DNA of 64,000 nucleotides, taken from the NCBI GenBank assembly GCA_036502085.1, contig DASXZD010000089.1:1-64000 (forward strand), read 5' to 3'. Below the pieces are notes generated by a model. The model was not told the DNA's origin and did not search any database. It saw nothing but the letters and a program-made list of their open reading frames with translations. Within the stretch, counting starts at the first letter, position 1. Each line of letters begins with the position of its first letter. This document shows, piece after piece, positions 1-6,954 of this stretch. Origin of the DNA: PALSA-505 sp036502085. GTDB taxonomy: Bacteria; Actinomycetota; Actinomycetes; Streptosporangiales; Streptosporangiaceae. A program made the position numbers and the translations under genes.

Positions 1-21
1 CGACAGGGAAATCAGCCAGGC

Positions 22-534
22 CTAGCCGACCTCGGTGCCGTACATGTTGCCGAGCGGGTCGGCGATCAGCTCGATCCTGGCCCCGTCCGGGTCCCGGAAG
101 TACAGCGACGTGCCGCTCTCCTGCTGGTAGCCGACCCCGGCGGCGTCCAGCTTGCCGCGCAGCTGCTCCCAGCGGCCGGGCTCGACCGAGATCGCGAGGT
201 GGTGCAGCCCGCCGAGCACCTCGGCGTACGGGCCGAGGTCGAGCCCGGGAAAGTCGAAGAACGCGAGCAGGTTCCCGTTGCCCAGGTCGAAGAAGAAGTG
301 ATTGGAGCCGCGGTAGTCGCGGTTCTCGAAGATCTCGGTGAGCGGGAACTCGAGCAGCCCCTGGTAGAACGCGATGGTCCGCTCGACGTCGGCGGACAGC
401 AGCGCGATGTGATGCACACCGCGGGCCGAGCTGGCCGGCCTGTCTTCCCGCAAGTGCACCGATCGCAGCCGGTCCCGTTCGGCATCGATCGCGGTCAGGT
501 CAATCCCGGCGCCGGCCGAGGCTTCGTCGCTCAT
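22..534 (-). CDS. VOC-family (glyoxalase/dioxygenase fold) protein
   Basis: 170-residue protein with two tandem beta-alpha-beta-beta-beta modules. The usual metal positions of the family are visible: His41/His42 in GVHHIALLSADV, His111/His112 in GGLHHLAISV and Glu155 in DPDGARIELIAD. This is a metal-dependent VOC enzyme (lyase, isomerase or extradiol-type dioxygenase); the substrate cannot be read from the sequence. The ATG at 534 has a good upstream AAAGGAG. It is the third gene of a minus-strand run after a citrate synthase and a second VOC gene, 67 bp from the latter, so probably co-transcribed. The N-terminal 35 residues are an extension outside the fold. Confidence 0.85.
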   Translation of the reverse strand: MSDEASAGAGIDLTAIDAERDRLRSVHLREDRPASSARGVHHIALLSADVERTIAFYQGLLEFPLTEIFENRDYRGSNHFFFDLGNGNLLAFFDFPGLDLGPYAEVLGGLHHLAISVEPGRWEQLRGKLDAAGVGYQQESGTSLYFRDPDGARIELIADPLGNMYGTEVG

Positions 535-601
535 CTGCTCGTGTCTCCTTTAGTTTTCCCGAACGGTACGCGGCCGGCCCCGCAGCGGCGGCAGCGGGAC
601 T

Positions 602-1099
602 TCAGGTGGCCGAGCCCGCGGCGGCGCCGGTGACCCGGTCCCCCCAGCGGGCGAGTTCCTGCTCCAGGTCGAGCGGGGCGATCGTGTCGCCGCGCTGGCG
701 CTCCTGCGCCCAATCCTGCGCCGGCACTCGCCACATCACCTCGAACTCGATGCCGTCCGGGTCCTTGGCGTACAGCGACTTGGACACCCGGTGATCGCTG
801 GCGCCGACCAGCGCGCCGGCCGCGCTGAGCTTGCCCCGGATCTCGGCGAGCTCGGCCAGCGTGCCCACCTCCCAGGCCAGGTGGTAGAGGCCGACCTGCG
901 GACCGGACGGGACCCGGGCGTCGTCGATCCTGAACAGGCCGAGGTCGTGATCGTTGGCGGTCCCCCGCGCGGCCAGGAACGCGGCCTGGTCCTCGTACTG
1001 GGTGCGGACCTCGAAGTCAAGCAGCTGCGTGTAGAAGGCCACGGCACGCGGGACGTCGCTGACGTAGAGCACGGCGTGGTTGAGGCGACGAACGGACAT
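602..1099 (-). CDS. VOC-family protein, catechol-2,3-dioxygenase-like
   Basis: 165 residues. Two VOC modules with candidate metal ligands His8 (RRLNHAVLYVSDV), His73 (GLYHLAWEV) and Glu118/Glu120 (DPDGIEFEVMW). The DPDG turn before the last ligand is typical of extradiol-dioxygenase-like VOC proteins. A tail of about 40 residues (WAQERQRGDTIAPLDLEQEL) is common in actinobacterial members. The start at 1099 is preceded by CAGGAGAG. It lies between the citrate synthase and another VOC gene on the same strand, probably one operon. The two VOC proteins are not close duplicates. Function beyond the family is unknown. Confidence 0.86.
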   Translation of the reverse strand: MSVRRLNHAVLYVSDVPRAVAFYTQLLDFEVRTQYEDQAAFLAARGTANDHDLGLFRIDDARVPSGPQVGLYHLAWEVGTLAELAEIRGKLSAAGALVGASDHRVSKSLYAKDPDGIEFEVMWRVPAQDWAQERQRGDTIAPLDLEQELARWGDRVTGAAAGSAT

Positions 1100-1156
1100 G
1101 ACGTTGCTCTCCTGACGTTGGCGATCCTGCTGTAAGCAATGCCCGCAGCGCCCGCT

Positions 1157-2566
1157 TCAATTCCCGCCCGGGCCGGTGTACAGGGCGCGCGGGCGCAGCG
1201 GGATGTTGCGGGCGTACTCTTCGGCCGCGTGCGCGATCCAGCCCGCGGTGCGGGCCACGGCGAATACTGCCTCCCCCGCCCCGCTGATCATTCCGGCTAC
1301 GTCCTTGAGCACCGCGAGCGCGAAGTCGATGTTCGGCTCGGGCAGCGCGCGGCGGCGCATCTCGGCCAGCACCGCGTCGGCGACGGCGAGCCGGCCGGAC
1401 CGCGGGGCGGCCGCGGCGACCAGGCCGAGCAGGCAGACCGCGCGCGGGTCGCCGGTCTGGTAGACGAAGTGCCCGAAGCCGGGGACCCGGCCGGTCGTCC
1501 GCAGCAGGTCGCCGACCACGCGGGGCGCGTCGGCGGGCGTGCCCGCCGCGGCCAGCATGCCCTCGGCGCCGAGCGAGGCACCGCCGTGCAGCGCGCCGCC
1601 CAGCGCGCCGAGCCCGGTGGCCACCACCGCATAGGGGTCCGCCCGCACCGAGGCCGCCACCCGCGCCGCCAGCGTGGACGCGGCCAGCTCGTGGTCGGCG
1701 AGCAGCACGAGCGCCGCCCGCAGCGCGGCCACCAGCCCGCCGTCGGGCGGCCCCGGGCAGAGCTTGCCCCACAGCCGGCCCGCGATGCTCCCGCCCGCGG
1801 GCGCCTGGCCCGGCGGCACGCACCCGCTCCGCGAAGGGGGTCGATCCGCGGTTTGCATCCCATCGGTGGGACCCAAACCGCGGATCGACCCCCTAGCGGC
1901 TGTGCGCGGGGCAAAGGTCGCCGGTGCGTCGGGGAGGCAGTCGACCATGCCGGCGATCATGGCCCGGCCGGCCGCGATCACGCCGGGGCCGTCCAGGTGC
2001 AGCCGCAGCGGGTCGGTAGCGGCGAGCGCGGGCACGATCACGGCCAGCCGCTCCAGCGGCAGGGCGCCGCCGGGCAGCGCCGACTGGGCGGCGGCGGCCA
2101 CCGCGACCGACTCCGGCGTGGAGCGCCAGCCGGCCTGCCCCGGGCCGGCCTGCGGAGCGTCACGCGCCGGCAGGCCGGCCAGGGGCGCGCCTCGGTGCGG
2201 CAGGCCGGCCTGCGGAGCGTCGGCCTGGTCAGGCCGCGGGCCGAACTCCCCGGTCCATAGCAGGGTGGCCACCTCTTCGAAGGTCCTGCTGGCGGCCAGC
2301 GCGGTGGCCTCGTGACCGCGGTAGCGCAGCCGGCCGCCGGAGATCTCGGTGATCGCGGACTCGATGACCAGCTCGGTGCCGCCCGGGGCCCGCCGCGGCC
2401 GGCCGCGGCGGGCCAGCGCGTCGATCTCGCGGGGGTCGAACAGGCTGCCCCTGCCGTCGGCGGCCCGCCTGCGCACCAGCACGCCGCGGCTCACGTATGC
2501 GTACAGCGTGGCCCGCTTGACGCCGAGCCGGTCCGCTGCGGCCTCGGCCGTGATCCAGTCGCTCAT
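1157..2566 (-). CDS. Citrate/2-methylcitrate synthase family protein with N-terminal helix-turn-helix
   Basis: 469 residues. Residues 1-45 (WITAEAAADRLGVKRATLYA, then VSRG and FDPREID) form a MerR/excisionase-like DNA-binding helix. The rest is citrate synthase, with active-site segments GGALHGGASLGAEG, GFGHFVYQTGDPRA and PEPNIDFALAVLK supplying the expected His, His and Asp. It should condense an acyl-CoA with oxaloacetate or a related oxoacid; whether it also binds DNA is open. Two in-frame insertions lengthen it: a three-fold 10-residue repeat at residues about 116-145 and a hairpin-encoded stretch at about 225-244. Both look absent from the conserved core. It is divergent from a homocitrate-synthase-like gene and upstream of two VOC genes. 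Confidence 0.85.
   Translation of the reverse strand: MSDWITAEAAADRLGVKRATLYAYVSRGVLVRRRAADGRGSLFDPREIDALARRGRPRRAPGGTELVIESAITEISGGRLRYRGHEATALAASRTFEEVATLLWTGEFGPRPDQADAPQAGLPHRGAPLAGLPARDAPQAGPGQAGWRSTPESVAVAAAAQSALPGGALPLERLAVIVPALAATDPLRLHLDGPGVIAAGRAMIAGMVDCLPDAPATFAPRTAARGSIRGLGPTDGMQTADRPPSRSGCVPPGQAPAGGSIAGRLWGKLCPGPPDGGLVAALRAALVLLADHELAASTLAARVAASVRADPYAVVATGLGALGGALHGGASLGAEGMLAAAGTPADAPRVVGDLLRTTGRVPGFGHFVYQTGDPRAVCLLGLVAAAAPRSGRLAVADAVLAEMRRRALPEPNIDFALAVLKDVAGMISGAGEAVFAVARTAGWIAHAAEEYARNIPLRPRALYTGPGGN
1836..1893. repeat. Perfect 20-bp inverted repeat (hairpin element) inside a coding sequence
   Basis: Arms GGGGGTCGATCCGCGGTTTG (1836-1855) and its exact reverse complement (1874-1893). 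The 18-nt middle contains a further 5-bp stem (TCCCA/TGGGA) closed by TCGG. The whole unit can fold into one long hairpin on either strand. It lies in frame inside the citrate synthase gene, in a stretch with no resemblance to the enzyme core, which suggests a palindromic element inserted into the gene. Confidence 0.9.
2132..2221. repeat. Three tandem 30-bp units inside the citrate synthase gene
   Basis: Units at 2132-2161, 2162-2191 and 2192-2221. They encode, in order on the minus strand, DAPQAGLPHR, GAPLAGLPAR and DAPQAGPGQA. The 30-bp period keeps the reading frame. The units contain the palindromic core AGGCCGGCCT or close variants. They add 30 residues in a loop between the N-terminal and catalytic parts. 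Confidence 0.85.
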
Positions 2567-2689
2567 CGTCCCGCCTTCGCGCTGTGGGCCCGCGACTCCC
2601 CGTTAGGAAGCCATGTCTTTAACGCTTTTAACGCCTGTAACCGCGGCCTGCCGTCCGGGCCAGACCGCGGGGCTTAGGCGACTCAATAG

Positions 2690-2710
2690 TTGATTTTGAT
2701 CAATCTTGAT
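2690..2710. promoter_or_regulatory. TTGAT direct repeats in a divergent AT-rich promoter region
   Basis: The 207-bp space between the citrate synthase start (2566) and the homocitrate-synthase-like start (2774) is unusually AT-rich. It carries TTGAT at 2690, 2696 and 2706, the middle copy being part of a TTGATCAA palindrome (2696-2703). A second repeated motif, TTAACGC, lies near 2620-2632. These look like operator or promoter elements for one or both divergent genes. No regulator gene is adjacent, but the citrate synthase itself carries a DNA-binding helix. Confidence 0.45.
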
Positions 2711-2773
2711 CCATGTTGTCATCGTGTGTCAATGTTGAGGCTCCGCCGAATGAGCCGAGGAGAGGACCGCGCC

Positions 2774-3997
2774 GTGCCCGTCATTCATTTCCTGGACGTC
2801 ACCAACCGCGACGGCGTGCAGACCGCGCGGACCGGGCTGTCCAAGTTCGGCAAGACGATGGTGAACTTCTACCTGGCCCGGCTCGGCGTGGCCCAGTCGG
2901 AGCTGGGCTTTCCCTACCTGTTCCACGAGGTGCCCTACGTGCAGGCCAACGTGGCGCTGGCGCAGGCCGGGGCGTTCGGCGAGCTGCGGCTGTCCGGCTG
3001 GTGCCGGGCCATCCCCGGCGACGTGACCGCGGCGGTCCCGCTCGGGTTGAAGCACTACAACCTGTCGATCTCCACGTCGGACCAGATGATCTCGCATAAG
3101 TTCCGCGGCCGGCTCGACCGCGAGGCGATCATCGCGGAGATGACCGCGGCCGTGACCGCCGCGAAGGACGGCGGGGCGACGACGGTCGGGGTCAACGCCG
3201 AGGACGCGTCCCGCACCGACGATGGGTTCCTGCTCGAGTTCGCGCTCGCGGCCAGGCAGGCCGGGGCCGACCGGGTGCGGTACTGCGACACGATCGGCGG
3301 CGACACGCCGGAGCGGATCCGCGAGCGGTTCGCCAAGCTGGCCAGCGCGGTGCGCATCCCGGTCGAGACGCACTGCCACAACGACCTGGGCATGGCCGTG
3401 GCGAACTCGCTGTCGGGCGCGTTCGGGGATCTCGACGCCGGCCAGGACGCCTGGGTCAACACCTGCGTGAACGGCATCGGCGAGCGGGCCGGCAACGCCG
3501 ACCTGCTGTCCTGCCTGCTGGCCTTCCGGCACGGCTTCGGCGCCGCGGGCCGGGTGCAGATCGGCGACCCGATCGACCTGTCCTGGGCCCGGCGGTTCAG
3601 CCTGTGGGCCAGCTACGCGTTCGGCCAGCCGCTGCCGCAGGGGCAGCCGGGGGTGGGCCGCAACGCGTTCGCGCACGAGTCCGGCATCCACGCCGACGGC
3701 GCGCTGAAGGACCGGCAGAACTACGAGCTCTACGACGACCAGACGCTCGGCCCGTTCCCGGCCGACTGGCACGCCCGGCCGGGCCGGATCGTGCTGACCG
3801 GCGAGTACGGCGGCAAGGCCGGCTTCCGGCACGTGATGGACGGCCTCGGCATCGAGCCGGCCGACGAGGAGCTGGCGTTCCGGCTGGCGCAGCTGTGCGG
3901 CGCGGCGACCGGCAAGCCACTCACCGACGACGAGCTGCGGCTGATCGGCGGCTACCCGCACCAGCTCGCGCTGCTCTATCCGGGCTTGCTGTCTTAG
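2774..3997 (+). CDS. DRE-TIM metallolyase: homocitrate/2-isopropylmalate synthase-like
   Basis: 407 residues from GTG 2774, chosen because AGGAGAGGA ends 8 nt upstream; an in-frame ATG at 2735 is less likely. The family signature is clear: LDVTNRDGVQTA at the N-terminus (the RDG helix), ETHCHNDLGMAVANS near residue 198 with the metal-binding HxH, and NGIGERAGNADL after it. A region after residue 280 (GRNAFAHESGIHADGAL) matches the linker of LeuA/NifV-type enzymes. It should condense acetyl-CoA or another acyl-CoA with a 2-oxoacid. It is shorter than LeuA and lacks a full C-terminal regulatory domain, so homocitrate or another non-leucine role is more likely. It is divergent from a citrate synthase. 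Confidence 0.85.
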   Translation: MPVIHFLDVTNRDGVQTARTGLSKFGKTMVNFYLARLGVAQSELGFPYLFHEVPYVQANVALAQAGAFGELRLSGWCRAIPGDVTAAVPLGLKHYNLSISTSDQMISHKFRGRLDREAIIAEMTAAVTAAKDGGATTVGVNAEDASRTDDGFLLEFALAARQAGADRVRYCDTIGGDTPERIRERFAKLASAVRIPVETHCHNDLGMAVANSLSGAFGDLDAGQDAWVNTCVNGIGERAGNADLLSCLLAFRHGFGAAGRVQIGDPIDLSWARRFSLWASYAFGQPLPQGQPGVGRNAFAHESGIHADGALKDRQNYELYDDQTLGPFPADWHARPGRIVLTGEYGGKAGFRHVMDGLGIEPADEELAFRLAQLCGAATGKPLTDDELRLIGGYPHQLALLYPGLLS

Positions 3998-4081
3998 CCC
4001 GGTCTTGGCGTCTTCGCTGCACGTAGCGCGGCGGCGGGCCCGGTGCATGCGGCATGATGGTCCCTGGCGAAAGGGGGATCG

Positions 4082-4654
4082 ATGACGCTTTGGATGCCGG
4101 TCAGCGACACGGCGAACGACCTGCTGTCACGCAGTCCGCTGGCTCTGCTGATCGCGATGCTGCTCGATCAGCAGGTGACGATCGAGAAGGCATTCGGCTC
4201 GCCCGCGGATCTGGTGGAGCGGCTCGGGCACGAGCCGGACGCCAGGGAGCTGGCGGACTTCGGCCCCGATGCGCTCGCCGCGATCTTCTCGCAGCGTCCC
4301 GCGCTGCACCGGTACCCGCGGGCGATGGCCGCCCGGGTGCAGGGCCTGTGCCGCCTGATCACCGACCGCTACGACGGCGACGCAGCCGGAGTGTGGACGA
4401 CCGCGAAGTCCGGGGCCCAGCTGCTCAAGCAGGTGGGCGAGCTGCCTGGATTCGGCCCGCAGAAGGCGCAGATCTTCGTCGCGCTGCTCGGCAAGCAGCT
4501 GGGCGTGCGGCCCAGGGGCTGGCGCGAGGCGGCCGGCCCGTTCGGCGGCCGGAAGACCTACATGTCGGTCGCCGACATCGTGGACGAGAACTCGCTCACC
4601 CGGGTCCGCGCGTACAAGCAGCAGCTCAAGGCCGCGGCCAAAGCCAGCGCGTGA
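4082..4654 (+). CDS. HhH-GPD-type base-excision repair family protein
   Basis: 190 residues. A helix-rich N-terminus (LLIAMLLDQQVTIEKAFG) is followed by the helix-hairpin-helix LPGFGPQKAQIFVALLG near residues 120-136, which binds the DNA backbone. The tail after it (GWREAAGPFGGRKTYMSVAD) is typical of a compact actinobacterial HhH-GPD subfamily. I do not see the four-cysteine iron-sulfur cluster of EndoIII/MutY nor an unambiguous catalytic Asp, so glycosylase activity is not assured. The ATG at 4082 follows AAAGGGGG. Transcribed alone between metabolic genes. Confidence 0.75.
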   Translation: MTLWMPVSDTANDLLSRSPLALLIAMLLDQQVTIEKAFGSPADLVERLGHEPDARELADFGPDALAAIFSQRPALHRYPRAMAARVQGLCRLITDRYDGDAAGVWTTAKSGAQLLKQVGELPGFGPQKAQIFVALLGKQLGVRPRGWREAAGPFGGRKTYMSVADIVDENSLTRVRAYKQQLKAAAKASA

Positions 4655-4686
4655 CTCTCCGGCCGCCCGGTCAGCCCGCGCAGCCC

Positions 4687-4728
4687 GTCAGCGGCCGATC
4701 TGGCGGTGCTGTCAGCGGCCAATCTGGC
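4687..4728. repeat. Tandem duplication of a gene's 3' end
   Basis: GTCAGCGGCCGATCTGGC (4687-4704) and the near-identical copy at 4711-4728 are 24 bp apart. On the minus strand each encodes QIGR followed by a stop. The copy at 4711 is the end of the small membrane protein gene; the other lies just beyond its stop codon. A slipped-strand duplication is the simple explanation. Confidence 0.7.
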
Positions 4729-4906
4729 CCCGGCGGCGGGCCTCCTTCAGCCTGCGCCGCTGGGACGGGTCAAGCATGAACCAGGCGGCGGCCGGGATGC
4801 CGATCGCGGCGGCGATGATCAGGATGGCCGCCCACGACGGGATGATGAACAGCAGGATTATCCCGAGGACGATCCCGCCGACCGCAAACTTCATGTGATT
4901 GGTCAT
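4712..4906 (-). CDS. Small two-span membrane protein
   Basis: 64 residues: a short polar start, then a hydrophobic stretch with two membrane helices (about residues 8-26 and 28-46) and a basic tail (PSQRRRLKEARRRGQIGR). The start at 4906 has GGAGGCGG upstream. It resembles the small hypothetical membrane proteins common in actinobacteria; no enzymatic motif is present. The basic C-terminus is probably cytoplasmic and could touch membrane phospholipid, nucleic acid or a partner protein. Function unknown. Confidence 0.7.
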   Translation of the reverse strand: MTNHMKFAVGGIVLGIILLFIIPSWAAILIIAAAIGIPAAAWFMLDPSQRRRLKEARRRGQIGR

Positions 4907-5019
4907 GTCCGCCTCCTCCGGCGAGGAGAGGCTCCCTGCCGTAGATCACCTTAGCTAACTGAACCACATCGGCGGTACAGCTTAGTAACGACCGGAAGCC
5001 CGCCGAGATTCCAGGCCGG

Positions 5020-6858
5020 CTAGCGGCCGGCCGCGTAGCCTTGCATGCCGCGCGGGTTGGCGGCCGCGTAGAGGAACCCGCCGGACCGGGCGACTGCGCT
5101 GATCCGGCCCAGCGACCACGGCGGCCTGACGTCCACCTGATGGCCGCGGGCGCGCAGCGCGGCGATCACCTCGGGCCCGACCCGCTCCTCCACGTCCAAC
5201 GCCAGCGGCTCGGACTCGCGCGGGTAAAACGAGGACGGGAAGTGCCGGGTGTGGAACGCGGGCGCGTCGATCGCCTGCTGCAGGTTCATCCCGAAGTGCG
5301 CGTGGTTGAGCAGGAAGGCGAGCGTCCACTGGTCCTGCTGGTCGCCGCCCGGCGTGCCGAACGCCAGGTACGGCTCGCCGTCGCGCAGCGCCAGGCTGGG
5401 GCTGAGCGTGGTGCGCGGCCGCTTGCCGGGCGCGAGCGTGTTGGGCAGGCCGGGGGTCAGCGTGAACATCTGCGCCCTGGTGCCCAGGCAGAAGCCGAGC
5501 CCGGGGATGACCGGCGAGCTATGCAGCCAGCCGCCGCTCGGCGTCGCGGACACCAGGTTGCCGAACCGGTCGGCCACATCCAGATGGCAGGTGTCCCCCG
5601 GCCCGGCGCCGAACCGGCTCATCGGCTCGCCGGTGCCGGCGTCCAGCGAGGGCGCGGCTGCGGCGCCCGCCGCATCTGGCGGGCCATGAGGGGGGATGGG
5701 GAGGCGGGCGGGGTACCCGGGCAGCCGCGGCGTCCGGCCGCCGGGCGCGCCGGGGATCAGGCCGGGCGACGCCTGCTCGCCGACCAGGCCGCGGCGCTGC
5801 GCCGCGTAGTCCGCCGACAGCAGGTCGGCCACCGGCACCTCGCCGAACCGGGGGTCGCCGTACCACGCCTCCCGGTCGGCGAAGGCGAGCTTGGCGCACT
5901 CGACCACGGTGTGGATGAACTCGGCGCTGGCCGGCCCCATCCGCTCCAGGTCGAACCCGGCCAGCAGCGCGAGTTGCTGCAGGAAGACCGGCCCCTGCCC
6001 CCAGGGTTGTGTCTTGCACACGGTCAGGCCGGCGTAGTCCAGCGTGACCGGCGGCTCGACGCCGGCCCGCCAGCCGGCCAGGTCGTCGTAGCCGAGCAGG
6101 CCGCGATGCCGGCGTCCGGTCACGTCCATCACCTCGGCCGACCGCAGGTAAGCGGCGATCGCCTCGGCGACGAACCCCTCGTAGAACGCCCGCCTGGCCG
6201 CCTCGATCTGCTGGCCGGAATCCGGGCCCGCTGCTTCGGCTTCGGCGAGTATCCGCTGGTAGACAGCGGCCAGCACCGGGTTGGCGAACCTGGATCCCGG
6301 GGTGGGCACGCCGCCCGCGCCGGTACCGCGCAGGTAGATCTCCGCCGACGAGGGCCAGTGCTCGCGGAACAGGTCGGCCACGCCCGCGATCCCGGCGCTG
6401 ATCGCCGGCAGCACCGGGTAGCCGGCCGCGGCGTACCCGATCGCGTACTCCATCACCGCCCGAAGCGGCAGGCTGCCGTGCCTGCTCAGCAGCAGCATCC
6501 AGGTGCCGAACGCGGCGGGCACGCAGGCGGCGAGCAGCCCGCTGCCCGGCACGAGTTCACAACCGAGATTTCCGAACGTCGCAAGCGAGGCACTCATCGG
6601 AGCCGGCCCCTGGCCGTCCAGCACGAAGACCTCACCGCGCGCTGCGTCGTAGCCGATGACCGGCACCTCGCCGCCGGGCCCGTTCAGGTGCGGCTCGACC
6701 ACCTGCAGCACCAGGCCCGCGGCTACCGCGGCGTCGAAGGCGTTGCCGCCGCGCTCCAGGATGGCCATGCCGGCCGCGGAGGCCAGCCAGTGCGTCGAGG
6801 CGACCATGCCGAACGTGCCGGCCAGCTCGGGACGGGTGGTGAACAAAGGGTTCTGCAT
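5020..6858 (-). CDS. ggt: Gamma-glutamyltransferase family protein
   Basis: 612 residues from ATG 6858; AAAGAAG precedes it, and the open frame further upstream has no family similarity. N-terminal features GMVASTHWLASAAGMAILER and GGNAFDAAVAAGLVLQVVEP are hallmarks of Ntn-hydrolase gamma-glutamyltransferases. The presumed autocleavage site and nucleophile is Thr423 in GDTCHLDVADRFGNLVSATP, where family members usually have TTH. The segment FGTPGGDQQDQWTLAFLLNH matches the substrate-binding region of the small subunit. No signal peptide is obvious, so cytoplasmic action or an unusual export route is possible. A proline/alanine-rich insertion (about residues 378-410) precedes the cleavage site. 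Its divergent neighbour is a DUF885 peptidase, suggesting shared peptide turnover. Confidence 0.88.
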   Translation of the reverse strand: MQNPLFTTRPELAGTFGMVASTHWLASAAGMAILERGGNAFDAAVAAGLVLQVVEPHLNGPGGEVPVIGYDAARGEVFVLDGQGPAPMSASLATFGNLGCELVPGSGLLAACVPAAFGTWMLLLSRHGSLPLRAVMEYAIGYAAAGYPVLPAISAGIAGVADLFREHWPSSAEIYLRGTGAGGVPTPGSRFANPVLAAVYQRILAEAEAAGPDSGQQIEAARRAFYEGFVAEAIAAYLRSAEVMDVTGRRHRGLLGYDDLAGWRAGVEPPVTLDYAGLTVCKTQPWGQGPVFLQQLALLAGFDLERMGPASAEFIHTVVECAKLAFADREAWYGDPRFGEVPVADLLSADYAAQRRGLVGEQASPGLIPGAPGGRTPRLPGYPARLPIPPHGPPDAAGAAAAPSLDAGTGEPMSRFGAGPGDTCHLDVADRFGNLVSATPSGGWLHSSPVIPGLGFCLGTRAQMFTLTPGLPNTLAPGKRPRTTLSPSLALRDGEPYLAFGTPGGDQQDQWTLAFLLNHAHFGMNLQQAIDAPAFHTRHFPSSFYPRESEPLALDVEERVGPEVIAALRARGHQVDVRPPWSLGRISAVARSGGFLYAAANPRGMQGYAAGR

Positions 6859-6954
6859 GCCTGTCTTCTTTCGTAAGAACGCCAAGAAATCTGACGCTAT
6901 CGCGCCACCGATGGCACGCCCGTGGGCGCGGCCCCGCCTGTAACGTCTGACCGC

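Noticed and set aside
1836..1893. Intrinsic transcription terminator inside the citrate synthase gene
   Set aside because: The stem is strong, but it is mid-gene with intact coding sequence on both sides and no U-run, so a terminator role would abolish the enzyme.
2729..4048. Long minus-strand frame opposite the homocitrate-synthase-like gene
   Set aside because: Antisense shadow of a conserved enzyme; no ribosome binding site or recognisable domain.
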